Of a DNA stretch of 64,000 bases, positions 1 to 12,039 are shown one piece after another (within the stretch, counting starts at the first letter, position 1; every line of letters starts with the position of its first letter). The translations under genes were made by a program, and so were the position numbers. This stretch comes from Fasciolopsis buskii (lineage: Eukaryota > Platyhelminthes > Trematoda > Plagiorchiida > Fasciolidae), in assembly GCA_008360955.1 (NCBI GenBank), contig LUCM01000767.1:66082-130081 (forward strand), in the 5' to 3' direction. Below the pieces are notes generated by a model, which was not told where the DNA came from, ran no database searches, and saw nothing but the letters and a program-made list of their open reading frames with translations.

Positions 1-22
1 TCCTAGTTTGGATCGAAACGTC
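1..22 (+). ncRNA. possible 3' half of a hammerhead ribozyme, cut by the window edge
   Basis: The window opens with a possible stem II (TCC at 1-3 with GGA at 10-12, loop at 4-9). It is followed by GAAA at 15-18, then CGTC at 19-22, matching the second half of a hammerhead core: GAAA, a minimal stem III (C19-G20, A18-T21) and cleavage base C22. Hammerheads with such very short stem III are known in Penelope-like retroelements. The CTGANGA half would lie just upstream of base 1, so this cannot be confirmed here and could be chance. Confidence 0.28.
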
Positions 23-60
23 ACGATAAACGTATTAACTCAGTGTACGCCTTCTCAACT

Positions 61-668
61 CTAAATATATATATATATATATTGCACGGGCTTGAAAACA
101 AGCATGGCGCCAACGCGACATGCGAGTGAAACTCCACAAAAGGTGGAGAAATAAGGGAGGGGAAATGAAAAAAAACTATAAGAAAGCAACTTTTTTCTGT
201 GATTTTTGGTCGTTTTTGGATTATTCGGAAGAGGTTGATTTCTGCAGACAGGCCACACAACATTCATGCTACTGACTTCTTTTCTGAGCCATATCTCTGA
301 GCGTCTCCAACTAATACCAATTCTCATCTTTTGAGCCCCAACCGGGGCGTAAGCCGAAGCTAATTTCTTCACACCTCTACGCCAAGACAGAACCTGATTG
401 CAACATCGCTTTTTCTTCCAGATTTGCCCAACAAATGCAAAAAGAGAAAGGGAAGGTAAACAACGGTCAGACGTATTCAATACAGATTAAACCACCGAAA
501 GCGACGTAGAGCGATTATCTCAGTCAGATGGACACTGCACCCAACATACTACGACGAACCTCATCGTTGCTCACCCGATGTTCCCACCAGACTCGAGAAA
601 CACTTTGGAGGCATCAATGGCCGCAAACAGAAAGTCGCCGAGCATCCTCAATGTGGATAGACCAAGCC
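61..668 (-). mobile_element. RTE-B non-LTR retrotransposon, C-terminal region and 3' UTR (fragment)
   Basis: Read on the minus strand, this region carries decayed pieces of the RTE C-terminal domain: a VWWEHRVSNDEV-like stretch (about 560-600), an IIALRRFRWF-like stretch, WRRGVKKLAS, and an APVGAQ motif near 320-345. A 3' UTR follows and ends in an (AT)n tract at 65-82. The UTR resembles the ends of the copies at 26676-26830 and 40860-40975, with a shared CATGCTTGTTTTCAAGCCCG-type block. Frameshifts and stops make it non-coding. It abuts the RTE-A copy that begins near 670, so one element probably inserted into or beside the other. Confidence 0.6.
65..82. repeat. (AT)n microsatellite
   Basis: About nine AT dinucleotide units. 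They form the 3' tail of the minus-strand RTE-B fragment, a common kind of RTE tail. Confidence 0.9.
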
Positions 669-669
669 T

Positions 670-2490
670 CGCAACCATCATCATTATCCATCAGCGGTAA
701 TAAACAGCGAGGCAAGCCTCACTGGCCACTGCCTTGTCCCCAAAGTTACATGTTTCTATAAGAAGGGTGAACATCCAAAGGGAACAAGAAGTACACCCAA
801 ACAGGGGAGAGAAAAAAATGGCCAACGCACGGAACATTCTGACTAAACAAACGCACATTTTAATCACTCTGATTCGACAGAAAACAACACCACGATCGCC
901 GCTGTTCACAGTTCATTGCCATATCCTTCAGTGTCTCCAGCCAGCTAGTTCACGGGTCTTTCGAACCCCATACACGAAGACGTGAGGAACCTACTTTACC
1001 AACTTTCGTTTTGCATTTCGTCATTCCACGTTGCCACGTCATCTACTGACCTCTACATGGCTTTTTCCACTCGGCCGAAGGTACGCAAAATAGGAGATAG
1101 TATGGTACACGAGTGTTCACCATACGCAACACGTGACCCAACTAGCGTAGTCTACTCAGCTTCATGCGCTGAGATACTTTATTCTCAGAATTGGCACCTA
1201 ATACTAGAACCCTCATATCTCTAATATTCACCCGGTCACTCCATCCAATCCTAGCCACACTGTATAGACATCATCGGTCGAAAACCTCCAAGCCACGAAC
1301 ATCTTCGACACGTATACTTCATGTCTCGCACCCCATACAACAAAACCGAGCGCACTGCGGCACAACACAATTTCAGTGAAATATAAGGTCGATGTCACAA
1401 GTGCTTCAGTCTAGCGTAAACCGCTCGAGCTTTCGTTATACACGTGTTCATCCCTACTGCCGAGCTATCATCGTTTGACATGCAGCTACCAAGGTAAGTT
1501 AAACGGTCCACTTTGTCTATTACGAAGGTGAACAAGAAAAGAGAGATGGGACACCCTTGTCGAACGCCACTAGTCATTTCGAATGCACTTGACAGTTCAC
1601 CATATACCCTCACGCGACCATAGGCATGCGAGTACAATGCTCGCAACAGGTTTAAAAACATCGCTGGCATACTTTCGGGTGGAGAGCACTGAGTAGTGCT
1701 GTCCGACCCACTGAGTCGAACGCGCCTTTCACATCGAGAAAGACTACGATCGTAGGGCGGCGGTGCGTGTGGCACGTTTGGAGAATCTGTCGAAGAATGA
1801 ATATTTGGTTGATGCAACCTTGACCTGGCCGAAATCCGGTCTGCCGTTCACGGATGTTGATCTCGCGAACCGATGGCAAACGGTGCAGCATTATCGAAGC
1901 TAACACCTTAGTAACTATCGGAATTAAACTGATGCCACGATGATAGCTACAATCACTCTGTTTGTCCTTCTTGACGATGGGTACAGTAAGTGACTCACTC
2001 CGTGACAACGGAATACGCTTTTTGTTCCAAATATCACGATGCAAGGAGATAAGTGATTTCATCAGAGATTCCCCACCCAATTTGAAGAACGTTGGAGGAA
2101 GGTCGTCAGGACCGGCTGCTTTCTCCTTTTCACAAGCCGAATATTTGACTGCACTTCCAGTTCCGTTGGGGGATCTAGTGACACCTCCGAAGGATCCGCA
2201 TCTGCAGACGTTGGCGTAAATGCGTTTGCGTGCAGCCAGGTAAACTGGTGTTTGAAGTGCTCAGCCCAACGGTCTAACTTTTGTTGTTTCCCATGGATGA
2301 GCTCTCCATTCCGATCGCACACTACTTCACTAACCGAAGTTCGCCGCCCACCGCTGTCGCGTACAAGCTCAAACAGTGTTTGACTGTTACTTGAGGCGAC
2401 CGTTAATTCCACTTCATCGGCTACCTTAACCCACCAGTTTTCACGGTCATTCTTAAGGTTTGTCGTCATTTGACGCTGCATCTGGCGAAG
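670..2490 (-). mobile_element. RTE-A non-LTR retrotransposon, 5'-truncated, motif C deleted
   Basis: This is a minus-strand RTE/SR2-like copy. Starting from its 5' side, 2481-2062 encodes the linker between endonuclease and RT (RENWWVKVADE, DRWAEHFK). Next, 2080-1652 encodes the RT fingers and palm (KKDKQSDC-YHRGISLIPIV, TGFRPGQG, motif A FLDVKGAFDS). Then 1817-1395 carries RALYSHAYGRVRVYG and GVRQGCPIS. After that the sequence jumps to VDRLTYLGSC, so the segment that should hold the YADD catalytic box is absent. The C-terminal region is antisense to 670-1390, and the 3' end has ATCATC-type repeats near 675-690. The copy is broken by frameshifts and cannot be active. Confidence 0.88.
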
Positions 2491-3018
2491 CTTTTTATGT
2501 ATATATAAATTTATATAAGTATATGATTGTTTACTTCTGTATATAGTTGGGTTTATTCTGTTGGATGAAATGTCTGCTAATTTTCAACCTTTCTTTGATT
2601 CTCTGGTAAATTTTTCCTGATTGTTTCTTTCGTGGTTTAAACCATTTCATGTCTGAGGCGTGTGAGAACGACACACTTCTTACTCATTTTTTGCAGAGGC
2701 ACATCGAATGCAGTGCTGCTGAGGGCAAACATTTTCAGTCCCTATCGTCTCTGGTCGCCTCTTCCGAGACTGGTGGTATCCGTTTGCGATACTATATTAG
2801 CAATCGTTTTCAGCGTCCACAAGTATCATCGTTTGGTTCACTATGCGCGCGGTTTTGAGGTTAGACTTAGGTGTTAGGTTGCATTGCCGTATCGGACAGT
2901 CTTCTCCATAGCATGCTTGCTTTCTTCTTTGAACTTATCGGCGAGGTTTCCTTTGCGTGATTCTTTTCAGCTCCGTGGTAATGTTATGTTAAACTCACGT
3001 CACTTTCGTCCGTGACAT
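2491..3018. other. no gene seen; AT-rich then unremarkable sequence
   Basis: The part from 2491 to 2560 is AT-rich, with TATATAA-like runs. The rest has only short open frames (69-71 codons at 2649-2877) with no recognised family. I see no splice-flanked exon. Confidence 0.5.
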
Positions 3019-3540
3019 TTGAACTCAGTTATTGATCGTATCAGCATTAAACATGGATTGTTGAGTGATTGTAGTAATCACCATGGAATCAGCTTAGTTC
3101 CGATAGTTAAAATATCGGCCTCGATATTGCTCGCCAGCTTCATTACGGCAAGCCGAATTTCGCTCAGGTCGAGGTTGTATCGACCAATTTTTCACCATTT
3201 TCCAGTTATTTGAAGCTGCACGAACGCCGTCTTTCGAAAATAATGGTTTTGCTCGATTTGAAAAGTGCCTTTGACTCATTTTATCGAGCAACACTATCCA
3301 TTGCTCTTCACTGGAAAGGCATGCTGAAGTAGTTCGTCAATTTTGTTGCAGTCACTGTATTCGCATACTTCTTGGGGCGTAAGCTGGACGGGGAATCATC
3401 GAATTTGTTCTCAACAATTGGCGGTGTTTGACGGGAGTATCCGATTTCGCCATTCGCGGTTGACCTTGTTATCCACGAGATAATGCTGAACATCTTATAA
3501 GGCCTCCAGGATGCGTGGATTGAATTGACCAATGATGGAC
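3019..3540 (+). mobile_element. degenerate RTE reverse-transcriptase fragment
   Basis: The + strand keeps scattered RT landmarks in shifting frames: an SDCSNHHGISLVPIVK-like block (3070-3110), a motif A-like MVLLDLKSAFDSF block (3243-3280), and downstream blocks resembling LHWKGM and the RQG region. Stops and frameshifts interrupt it repeatedly. It is much more diverged from the RTE-A copies than they are from each other, so it is probably an older insertion or a separate subfamily. Confidence 0.6.
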
Positions 3541-6500
3541 TGCTGTGACCTAGAATATGCCGGCTACTTTGTGCGTTTTTTTTCGAAAGTACCTTCCTGT
3601 TAGTGTTAACTGCTAAGGTCTAAATCGCATTTCGCTTTTACTTCTGACAGCGTCGTTGTTAACACAAATTTGGAGGAATTCATTAGGTTAATTTTTGGAT
3701 GACTTGGTTCCAACTCAACTCAATGGATCCAGACATGTTTTCACAAGTAAACCCACGGCTCTTTTGAGAACGGGGCACTATTGTTTCAATGCGCTCACGC
3801 GTCTACAGTGACCCATTTCATTTAAGCTGAGGTTTGTGTGTGCGCTGAGTCGAATACAGACGGAGGATAGTGGACTGAAATTAACAATTCAACGACAGTC
3901 CATTTTGCTTTTGAGTATCATAATCGTGATGGATTATTCCATCACAGCACATCGAGCTCAGTGTGCTTCGTTGTTTGAGCTACGTACTGTGCATGACAAG
4001 TATACGTCTATCCTGCCATGTGCTGTTTTCCTTCCCGGAGTGAAACAAGCCACTCGCATGTCAACGGGTGATATGGCAACTGGAAATAATAAAGTACCAC
4101 AAACTTACGTGAACTGTCAGGACCAAATAAGGTGTGTAATACTTCGAAGCACTGAATAATATGACAGCAAATTGTCAATAGTACCAATCGTATTGCCACT
4201 CTCTGCCGAACAGAAATGTTTGAAAAATGTGATTTTGTACAGTTAGACTGCACACTCCATGTGTTGGTTATGGAGACGTTATTTTCTTTCCCTTTTCTTA
4301 TCGGTTTATTCCCTGTGCACTCCGTATATTCAGTCTGCTTGTTTTAACATTGTGAGGAAGGCATGATGTTGGTGATAATTATTTCTGCCGCATTTTCCAC
4401 AGGAAACAGAATATTTTAAAGTGATGTGTGGAATACCCTAGTTGGCTCTGTTTTCACGGTATCATTAAGTCTACCTGGGTGCAGGAAATTGTACGTTAAC
4501 AACAGACTTTGGAACATCGCGTTAGGGAATGTCACTGGCGTACTTTTGTCCATTTATTCAATTCACTACTCACTTAACTTGAGTAAGTATGTTCTGAAAG
4601 TCATTAATTTGGTTTCCGTAGTCCACTTCAACCGCCACATGCGGATAAAACAAAACGGTTTGTCGGTCCGCGTTTATGCATTGTAAAGCGAGTACAATTG
4701 GTATATGTACATTTCCAGTTTTTTCTATATTGTAAGACCACATCACAAGAATAAAAATGAACCAGCCACAAGGGGGAATAATCAATCCTCGTCCAATGTC
4801 TCATTGGCCATGATAACCCGACTTCACGGCTATCCTCGATCGGGGCTGCTCATGCTCGTGATGAGTACCAAGGTCTTTGCGTTCGTTTTTTACCCCGCAA
4901 AGGTTCAACGAATGGCGCCTCGCCGAGACGTTTTCGCACTTGTTACAGAGCGTTTCGGCTGCGGGGTCATGAAATTTCGTGTGAATTTGGCCGTTCATGT
5001 CACCCGGCTTTTTCCGAGAACGCACCTCTGATGTTTGCCAGTGTAAGCACAGGATGTTTTTTAATCAGGCTGTCATTCCTTATCTAGGAGGTCATTCACC
5101 CTGCGGTAAAAGCGAATATAATCCAATCATTTTGTCGGATTCCTTTCTTAGCCGTTGAATCAGCCATTCTATCTCTCATTCGTGACTACCTCTCTTCCTT
5201 CAACAGATTCCGTTTCATTAGATTTCTCAGCTCTCCAGATGGGTTCCTGCGTATATCAGAAGGTTTTCTTATGATGTTTGACACATGGCTTTGTGCGTCA
5301 CCCATGAATGTTTGGTATATGAAGTTGTAAATTTTTCAGCTGTCCAAGACCGATCTCTCTGCCCGTCACTCTCACTCCGTTCTGTTTTATTCAAAAGTTT
5401 AATCACATAATCACTTCGCTAGGCTTGAGAATGGTTAATAATAAAGAGAACGATTGGTTCTAATAAGATGATATGATAAGCTCAGCACACCGTTATTCCT
5501 GTGAGTACTCGTCTGTGACTACACTTAGCACGCGAAGGAAGAATGTGTCAATAAATGGAATAATCGGAAGAATGTCAATCATCGATCAATAAGGAATTCC
5601 CAAGGAGGTTCTTGTTCACTCCAGCCCGGTATAGGAATGATTTCTCTACTGCTTAAATCACAATCCATGTGTTTTAAAAAATTGGATGCACTCATGTCAT
5701 GATGTAAAGCCTGAGGAATGATCCATCGTTCAAATCTTACACTGCACTGTTCATAATCACCGAATCCTATGTGAGCGACATGCAGTAGCACCCCAACACA
5801 CTGCATTTTCATCCGCATTAATGACAAACATCATTGTGCTGAAGTTTTTTTTCTGTTAGTTCTGCAAGTTAGTAGGTGACATTTTGACCCGCATCTAGCG
5901 AATGGACGTGCAGTTGATCATGCATTCAATCGCTTATTTAACCTGATTGTATCCATTTACTTATGCAGTTGTGAATGACTGCCACCCGTCTGACATATTT
6001 CAACGTTCCGGGTTGACTATTTACTAGATTCACTCACGTGACTTGCCGCTTCCTCATAAGTCGATCGACATCTCAAGTGACGCATCGAGTCATTCAAGTT
6101 CCTGGACAATGGCCTGTTAATCTACCAACTTCAAGCGTCTCATTGTTGTGTCATATTGGCACACAATTATGTAGACAGACATATCTAAATACACTTACAA
6201 AGAGGTGATTACACTCTCTTAGTCTTGTGATTTCTATTCTACACCTCGACATTATTCTTCTAAATTAGCGTCATAAAGTTCCCGTCTGTTAGTTGTGATT
6301 TGACTCGTTTCTTCCCGACTAGCGTGCACTCTCTTTCTCCCTTCGTTCGCGCGTTCTGCTTAATGATTCAACGCGCGACATCCTGTATTATGGACATCGG
6401 TTCTTGTCACCGGTTGTCGGCTGATTACTAATCCATTGGTGAAAGTGATCATTCCTTCGTAGTTGTGTTAATCATTTATACAGGTCTTCAGGTGTGTTTG

Positions 6501-7499
6501 TGTTCTTCCCTACCATTGTGTTCTCGTCAAGAAATTTAACACCGCGCTTGTCGCTGATGAGGGATTCGGTGAGTGACATCCGATCGCGATGAACTTCTAT
6601 TATTCTGCTTATAATCCCAAAGATTAAAGATAGCAAGTCTTGCAATCTCAGTTATTGTCGACGTTCAGTAAGAAAATGCCAAAATAATCAGAAATCAATA
6701 TGCACTGCTGTCAAACTTCAAACCATGAACGGCAATGTTTCAGCTGGCATTCAATAATGGTAGGACTGGTACTGAATGTGAGTATCGACACAAATTAATG
6801 TGAACATCCAGTCGCTTGTAATAAAACGGCAGTAGGTGAGCAGAAATGGAAAACAATCATTAATGGTATAACCAAAGAAATATGTAGGTTAGGAAGACAC
6901 GTTCTTGCTAATCGGACACCGATTGGGATCAGCAAGTGAGGATCAGGAAGGGTCAAAATTTGCGGTCAGGTAAATGGCGGAAGGTGCTGGAGAGTCCGGT
7001 GGTAGAGTGTTGTCTGTTTGTTCTTGATAGGCGTGTACAACAATTCTTTCGGCGTAGGTAGACAAAAAACACCAAACCAACAGGGAGTTGAGTAAAAACC
7101 AGCTCTAGCAACACAGTCAGTAAAATCTCCGCGTGAAAAGAGGAAAGCGTTTGCGAGGTGAAACTGTCAGAAATGAAAATGAACCATGCAGCGGGCGTTA
7201 TATGGAAAATAGTGGGCTTCAGTTTCTAAATAATTGGCATAGCCGACAATGCCTAAAATGTAGTAGTTTGACGCAAAAAAATGAGTTTGCTTCTAATGTT
7301 TCCTGGCGCTTGAACTCCCCGCTTTTATCGTTCTTTGTTTATCGGAATTCATTCCAACGAAAAAAACGAGTAGAAAGGTAATTGTTTCAAGTAGATGAGC
7401 TTCCACTTAGCTATGCTCCGCTGCCTTACGGTCAGGATTTTATCAGAACCGAGGGCTTTGGTTGAGAACCCTAATCGTTCTTCTGCTTAGCGGCTGGAC
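3541..7499. other. no gene recognised (about 4 kb)
   Basis: Only short frames of about 110 codons or fewer are present, for example 3836-4159 and 4705-5031 on + and 5579-5827 on -. None has a motif or splice context I can recognise. It may be intergenic, or an intron of the PIGO gene whose 5' exons are not visible here. Confidence 0.5.
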
Positions 7500-8852
7500 T
7501 CCCTAGCAGTACCCATCCATTATTCCCCATGAGTTACACGCCTGCAAGTAATTCCATACTGCATCGGTCGTCGGGCAGGGTGATCAGGACCGCGCTGCCC
7601 ATTGCATCGAGCGCAGGTGGGGCGGGTAGTGATAAGTATGATACTGCTCAGAGTTCCCTCTCTTTTATTCAACCTGTTTTCTCTGTCTCCAACCCAATCT
7701 GTTTGCCCCTTCTGCCTACCCATAGCATCTCCATTGATAACACGCCCGATACTCGCAACGGTTTATTGTCAAGTAGTGTAGTAGGTGGTTTTCAGTCTGT
7801 TAGCTCACATTTTCTCAAGCCTCGTCAGCCTCTGAATCTCGGTTCCTTCAATGTGTGCACTTTAATGCAGGCTGGCCAACGGGCGTGTTTGACTCTGACA
7901 GTGGACTCACTTTCGATTGATGTCTGCTGCTGTGTGAGTGAAACACGAAGTCAGGATTCGAGTAGAGTTATTCAACTAACTGCGCCAAACGTCTCGTCAA
8001 GATATTTCCTTCACAATTGAGGAAATGAAGCAGCTCAAGCTGTGGGTCAACGTGGTGTAGGAATAGTCTTGAGTGAGAAGGCTGAAGCAGCCCTTTTAGA
8101 TTGGATCCCAGTCAACAGTCGCTTGTGCGCCGTGAGACTGCAGGGATCAGTCGGCGTCCGAAAGGATAGTAGTGTTAAGCGTAGTTTATTTCTTATCTCT
8201 GCATGCGTTTCAAGAGACTGCAGCACTGGCATGCAAAAAGACAGACATGGAGTATGCATGTGGGAGATGTTCGTCGGCAAGAGGTTTTGGATCACCGATG
8301 TCTACGTAGTATCGCTAGGATTGGATGGAGTGACCGGGTGAGTTATATTGAGGTTAGAAATTTAGTCTTAAATACCGGCTCTAACTTGTTTCAGCGTATG
8401 AAGCTTAGCAGACTACGATGGTTGGGTCGCGTGTTGGGTATGGCGAACACTCGTCTATCGTATCGTGCCCTATTATGGGTTCCTTCCATGGAGTGGAAGT
8501 GACCATTGAAAGGTCAATAAGTCACGTGGCAACGTGGAATCACAAAATGTACAGCGAACCTAGGTAAAGTAGTTGTCCCGGTGGAGATACTGAATTATAC
8601 GGCATTTGTCCGTGAACAGTGGCGGTCGTGTTGTCAATTGCTATCGAATCAGAATGATTGGAAGAGTGTGTTTGAACAGTTAAACTGTGTTCCGTGTGTT
8701 GGTTGCAGCAGTGTCTTATCTTTTCCCGCCTGTGTAGGTCCACTCTCTGTTCCCCGTGGATACTCAGTCTTTTTACAGAAATATTGTACCGGTGGGAAAA
8801 GGTAGCGGTCAATGAGGCTTGTTTTGCTGTTTAACGCTGGACGGTGATGATG
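7500..8852 (+). mobile_element. RTE-A copy with 5' and 3' ends but the whole RT removed
   Basis: 7529-8017 encodes the N-terminal part of the element protein and the start of the apurinic-like endonuclease (LGSFNVCTLMQAGQ, SIDVCC-VSETR). 8042-8215 continues the endonuclease (RGVGIVLSEKAEAALLDWIP). Near 8215-8230 the sequence switches directly to the C-terminal region (GDVRR-EVLDHRCLRSIARIGWSDRV, then LRWLGRVLGMANTRL). The entire RT and the linker are missing. The 3' end has a GATGATGG-type tail near 8845. Both ends match other copies well: the 5' part is very similar to the minus copy at 33789-34260. It is a non-autonomous deletion derivative with several stops. Confidence 0.88.
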
Positions 8853-10113
8853 GAATTACTTCCGGTGATTTTCTGCCTGGGAACGAATTTGACGAAAGGT
8901 CAGGGATTGTAATACGTCGTTTACAATCGGTCCAATCCTTGGTTTTTCACTAAAAATCTGCGTACCTATTTTCAAACTTTCTACTTTTTTGATTTAAGAA
9001 ACTTCTACCTAAAGGTGGACGCTAAATGTGCTAGACAGTCAATAATTGTTTGATGTAAACGGGAATTGCCATTGAAAAGTTCGAACGTTTGTCTAACATA
9101 CCCTTCTTTTTTCTGATCTCATTTTTCCATTTTCGAGGAAGTTGCACTCTTCTTTGCTTGTTGTTTTTAATTCCTTGGATTTTGATCACCTGATTCCTGG
9201 GTGACTTTACATTGTATGTGAAGTGATTTGCGCATGGTGTGATTATCATCAGATTGCCAATCGATTTATTAGCTTATGTAGAAAATTTGCGTTCTTCTAG
9301 AGTTTGGAATTGGTAACGGCTAGAATATCTTTCGGGAATAACAGAAAACCAGTGATGATGACCTGTGCCGCTTAGTTTGTTCGATACATCTGGATCGTAT
9401 GCGAACTTCAATCTCACCAAGACTATGTACAGTGTGGATTAAATTATCCGTGTTTATGTACTGAATGTGACATTTCTGGTTGCTTTCGGCTGGAGAAGGT
9501 TCACGGAGAGATGAAATGGTGAGCGATGACTAGATTTTAAGAGTTACACGTAGGCCAGTCGTATTGTCTTGACCTTATCTCAGCCCGCAACAAAATAGAA
9601 CAGTAGGACAATCAACCTGTAAGATTCATCTTAGATTGAATGATTTCCATACTTTTAACAAGGGCATTCACAGAAATCCTCCAGTACAGAAATAGATCTC
9701 AGTTTCCACTCGATCCATCTATAATGTCAAGAATGTTTCTGTTTCATACCGGACCGATAGAGTTATCAAGTCACTGTCTCGAGACGCAGCTCGTAAACAC
9801 TGCATCTCATACCTGAATAGCGGCCTTCGAGACACCAACCGTCCTTCGTCATTGCTGTGGTCCGAGCAGGGAAAGGAAACAAATCGGTAAGGTTGGTTCG
9901 TTGACAAACTGTACAGGTCAGTTATATCGGAAACGTTACGGAGGAATCTCAGCACCAATATCCTACAAATCCGATCAAAAAAGATGCCGTTAGCTCAGCC
10001 GAAAACTGGAACGAATATGTACTCACTTAAATGTCGTGTCCCAGTCAGTCTAATGGTATTTTCGCCTACTACCAAATTTCTGTTTTTTTTCACTCGTCAT
10101 TTTTTTTCTCATT
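8853..10113. other. no gene recognised
   Basis: Short unrelated frames only. T-rich stretches occur near 8990-9180 and 10080-10110. Nothing resembles a conserved exon or a mobile element. Confidence 0.5.
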
Positions 10114-10190
10114 CACTTGACCCCTCGTGGTCAAGTGGATAAGGCCGTGACGTTTGGACGTGAAAGTCGCGATTTCGAATCTTGCCATCG
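10114..10190 (+). repeat. tRNA-like sequence with pol III box A/B motifs and a 9-bp hairpin
   Basis: TGGTCAAGTGG at 10128-10138 fits a pol III A box, and GATTTCGAATC at 10171-10181 is close to a B box, at tRNA-like spacing. The anticodon arm does not fold convincingly, so this is more likely a SINE head or tRNA relic than a tRNA gene. The 5' side also forms a perfect 9-bp inverted repeat (CACTTGACC 10114-10122 with GGTCAAGTG 10129-10137, 6-nt loop). No clear A-rich tail or target duplication was found. Confidence 0.4.
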
Positions 10191-10880
10191 CAGGCCAACT
10201 TCCCCATTTTGGAGCGTTGTGATGTCAACGGCCTCCTTCCTGAAAACGATTTTCATTGTTATTTCATCATTAAAAACTAGACGATTCTACGGATTAGAAA
10301 CCAAAATGAAGCACATCATTTCAAAAACAATGGTTGTAAATGATCCATTCAAATTAAAAATCGGTTGCGGTTCCAACAATCAAAACAATAGAGATATTAG
10401 TCGATATCCGCTCTGGGTTGGCGCATAGCTTACTGGGATACTGGGGCCTACGTAAAATATCCGCCGAATTTGTTCACATATTGTAAAAACTATGATTGAT
10501 GATTGACGGGAATGGAAAATTTAATCCATTGCGGAACTCGAGGCTGACAGTTGGATGACTTATACCTTCGGTCAGCGCTGATTACCGTTAATTGTGCGCA
10601 CTGCGACCGATTGGATCGTTAATGTTCCTAATGTGGTTAGACCTGTTGTTCTGCTGCGCCCTCAGTCTGGGCATCTTGATTGTCATGATTAATGCAGTGA
10701 TGGATCTTCCTCACTCTTTAATGTATGGTTATCGATGTGCCTCCTCTTATATCAGATACAAACCCAAATTAGCTTGTTGCTTAGTCCTAACTCACCCCGA
10801 ATATATTGAGTGAGTCGCTTGTTGCTCTAGGACTTTTTGATGAATGCCATTTACTGAATTCTCTCGCTGTCTGCGAACAG
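10191..10880. other. no gene recognised; probable intron preceding the PIGO exon
   Basis: There is one 73-codon hydrophobic frame (10592-10813) without homology that I can recognise. The stretch runs into the splice acceptor CTGCGAACAG that ends at 10880. Confidence 0.45.
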
Positions 10881-11099
10881 ATTCAATGAATCCCATCCGT
10901 ACCCTTCGTTTGATGTACGTGACCTGGACACGGTAGATCGAGCCGTGCGCGAGTACATCTTATCTCAGCTGGAGGATGACGTTCCCGCATGGGATGTCCT
11001 AATTGGTCATATGCTTGGTGTCGACCATTGTGGTCACACTTATGGACCGAATCATCCAGTTATGACACGCAAACTTCAAGAATTGGATGATTTAATCAA
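10881..11099 (+). CDS. PIGO: PIGO internal exon: GPI ethanolamine phosphate transferase 3, catalytic domain part 1
   Basis: This exon encodes 72 complete codons, beginning FNESHPYPSFDVRDLDTVD and ending LQELDDLI. PIGO transfers ethanolamine phosphate from phosphatidylethanolamine to the third mannose of the GPI anchor precursor in the ER lumen. That moiety later links to the protein C-terminus. The exon shows PIGO-type landmarks: FDVRDLDTVD, WDVLIGHMLGVDHCGH (metal-binding D and H residues of the alkaline-phosphatase fold) and YGPNHP. It is bounded by acceptor AG at 10879-10880 and donor GTGAGT at 11100. The first codon is split (one base here) and the last leaves AA, which joins G of the next exon to give AAG. 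DVRDLDTVD favours PIGO over the paralogues PIGG and PIGN. Upstream exons were not found in the window. Confidence 0.88.
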
Positions 11100-12039
11100 G
11101 TGAGTCGATGTGTGTGGTTGTAATGGATAGAATTTATTACCTCGTCAAATGTAGTTCGCTAATCTAGTAGTGCATACTGAATGCACATCATAAGCTGTTC
11201 ATGATATTTCCTCCCTAAAATGCAACCCATGTTAAAGAATGATGCATGCTGAAGGACTTTGTTGAATAGGGGCCACTAAATCACCCCCTGTAGAGTGATC
11301 TCTTAATATAATGCATGGTTCTGACTCTCTTTACTTTGTCCTTCGGGCAACTTCAGGGTTATACATTCGATTTTTCCATAGGCGGGTGAATATAAACACT
11401 AAATCCTTCATCCGGTCAATCGAACCCCTTAGTTCACTCCTTATGCCCTCTGGATCACTGTTTGTAGTTCTCGTTTGGGTGTCGTACTCTTGATTAGGGA
11501 TGAACTAAAAAGCACAATACCAGCAACTCTTTCTTCAGTTCGTGATTGTGATTGCTTGTAGGGCTACCTATGACGTTGAAAAAGTCGCCGATTTTGCTGT
11601 AAAAATAGCCCATCGTTTTTTGTGGGAATCGAATTGCTTGACTTTTACAACCTAGACGTTGTATCGCTAGGGTAATCGATAGTCGCAGTGATTATTTCCG
11701 ATCCCTATGATAACAGCGTCTGATGTAAATACTTGATATGACTACAAAGGAACAGAAATGTAGAGACAGTATAATGACCCCCTTTATGGTTCCACGGGCC
11801 CAAAAACGACTAATCGGACAATTGCACGTCTCCCTTCGCTAACTCTCTATGGTTCAAATAATTATACATCACCACATGTCTTTTCGTTACGTATTTGAAT
11901 TGAAACCAGGAATATGATGTTGATTGAAAAGTGTTGATGAAAAGAAGCGTAGATAAACCCTTGAATTTGTCCAGTTTTGCTGTGCGACCTTGGGCACTCA
12001 TCACCAGATGCATGTATTGTTACCAACTGGAGAAACCGT

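Noticed and set aside
6550..6590. CTGATGA at about 6554 on +
   Set aside because: No GAAA core follows at a suitable distance.
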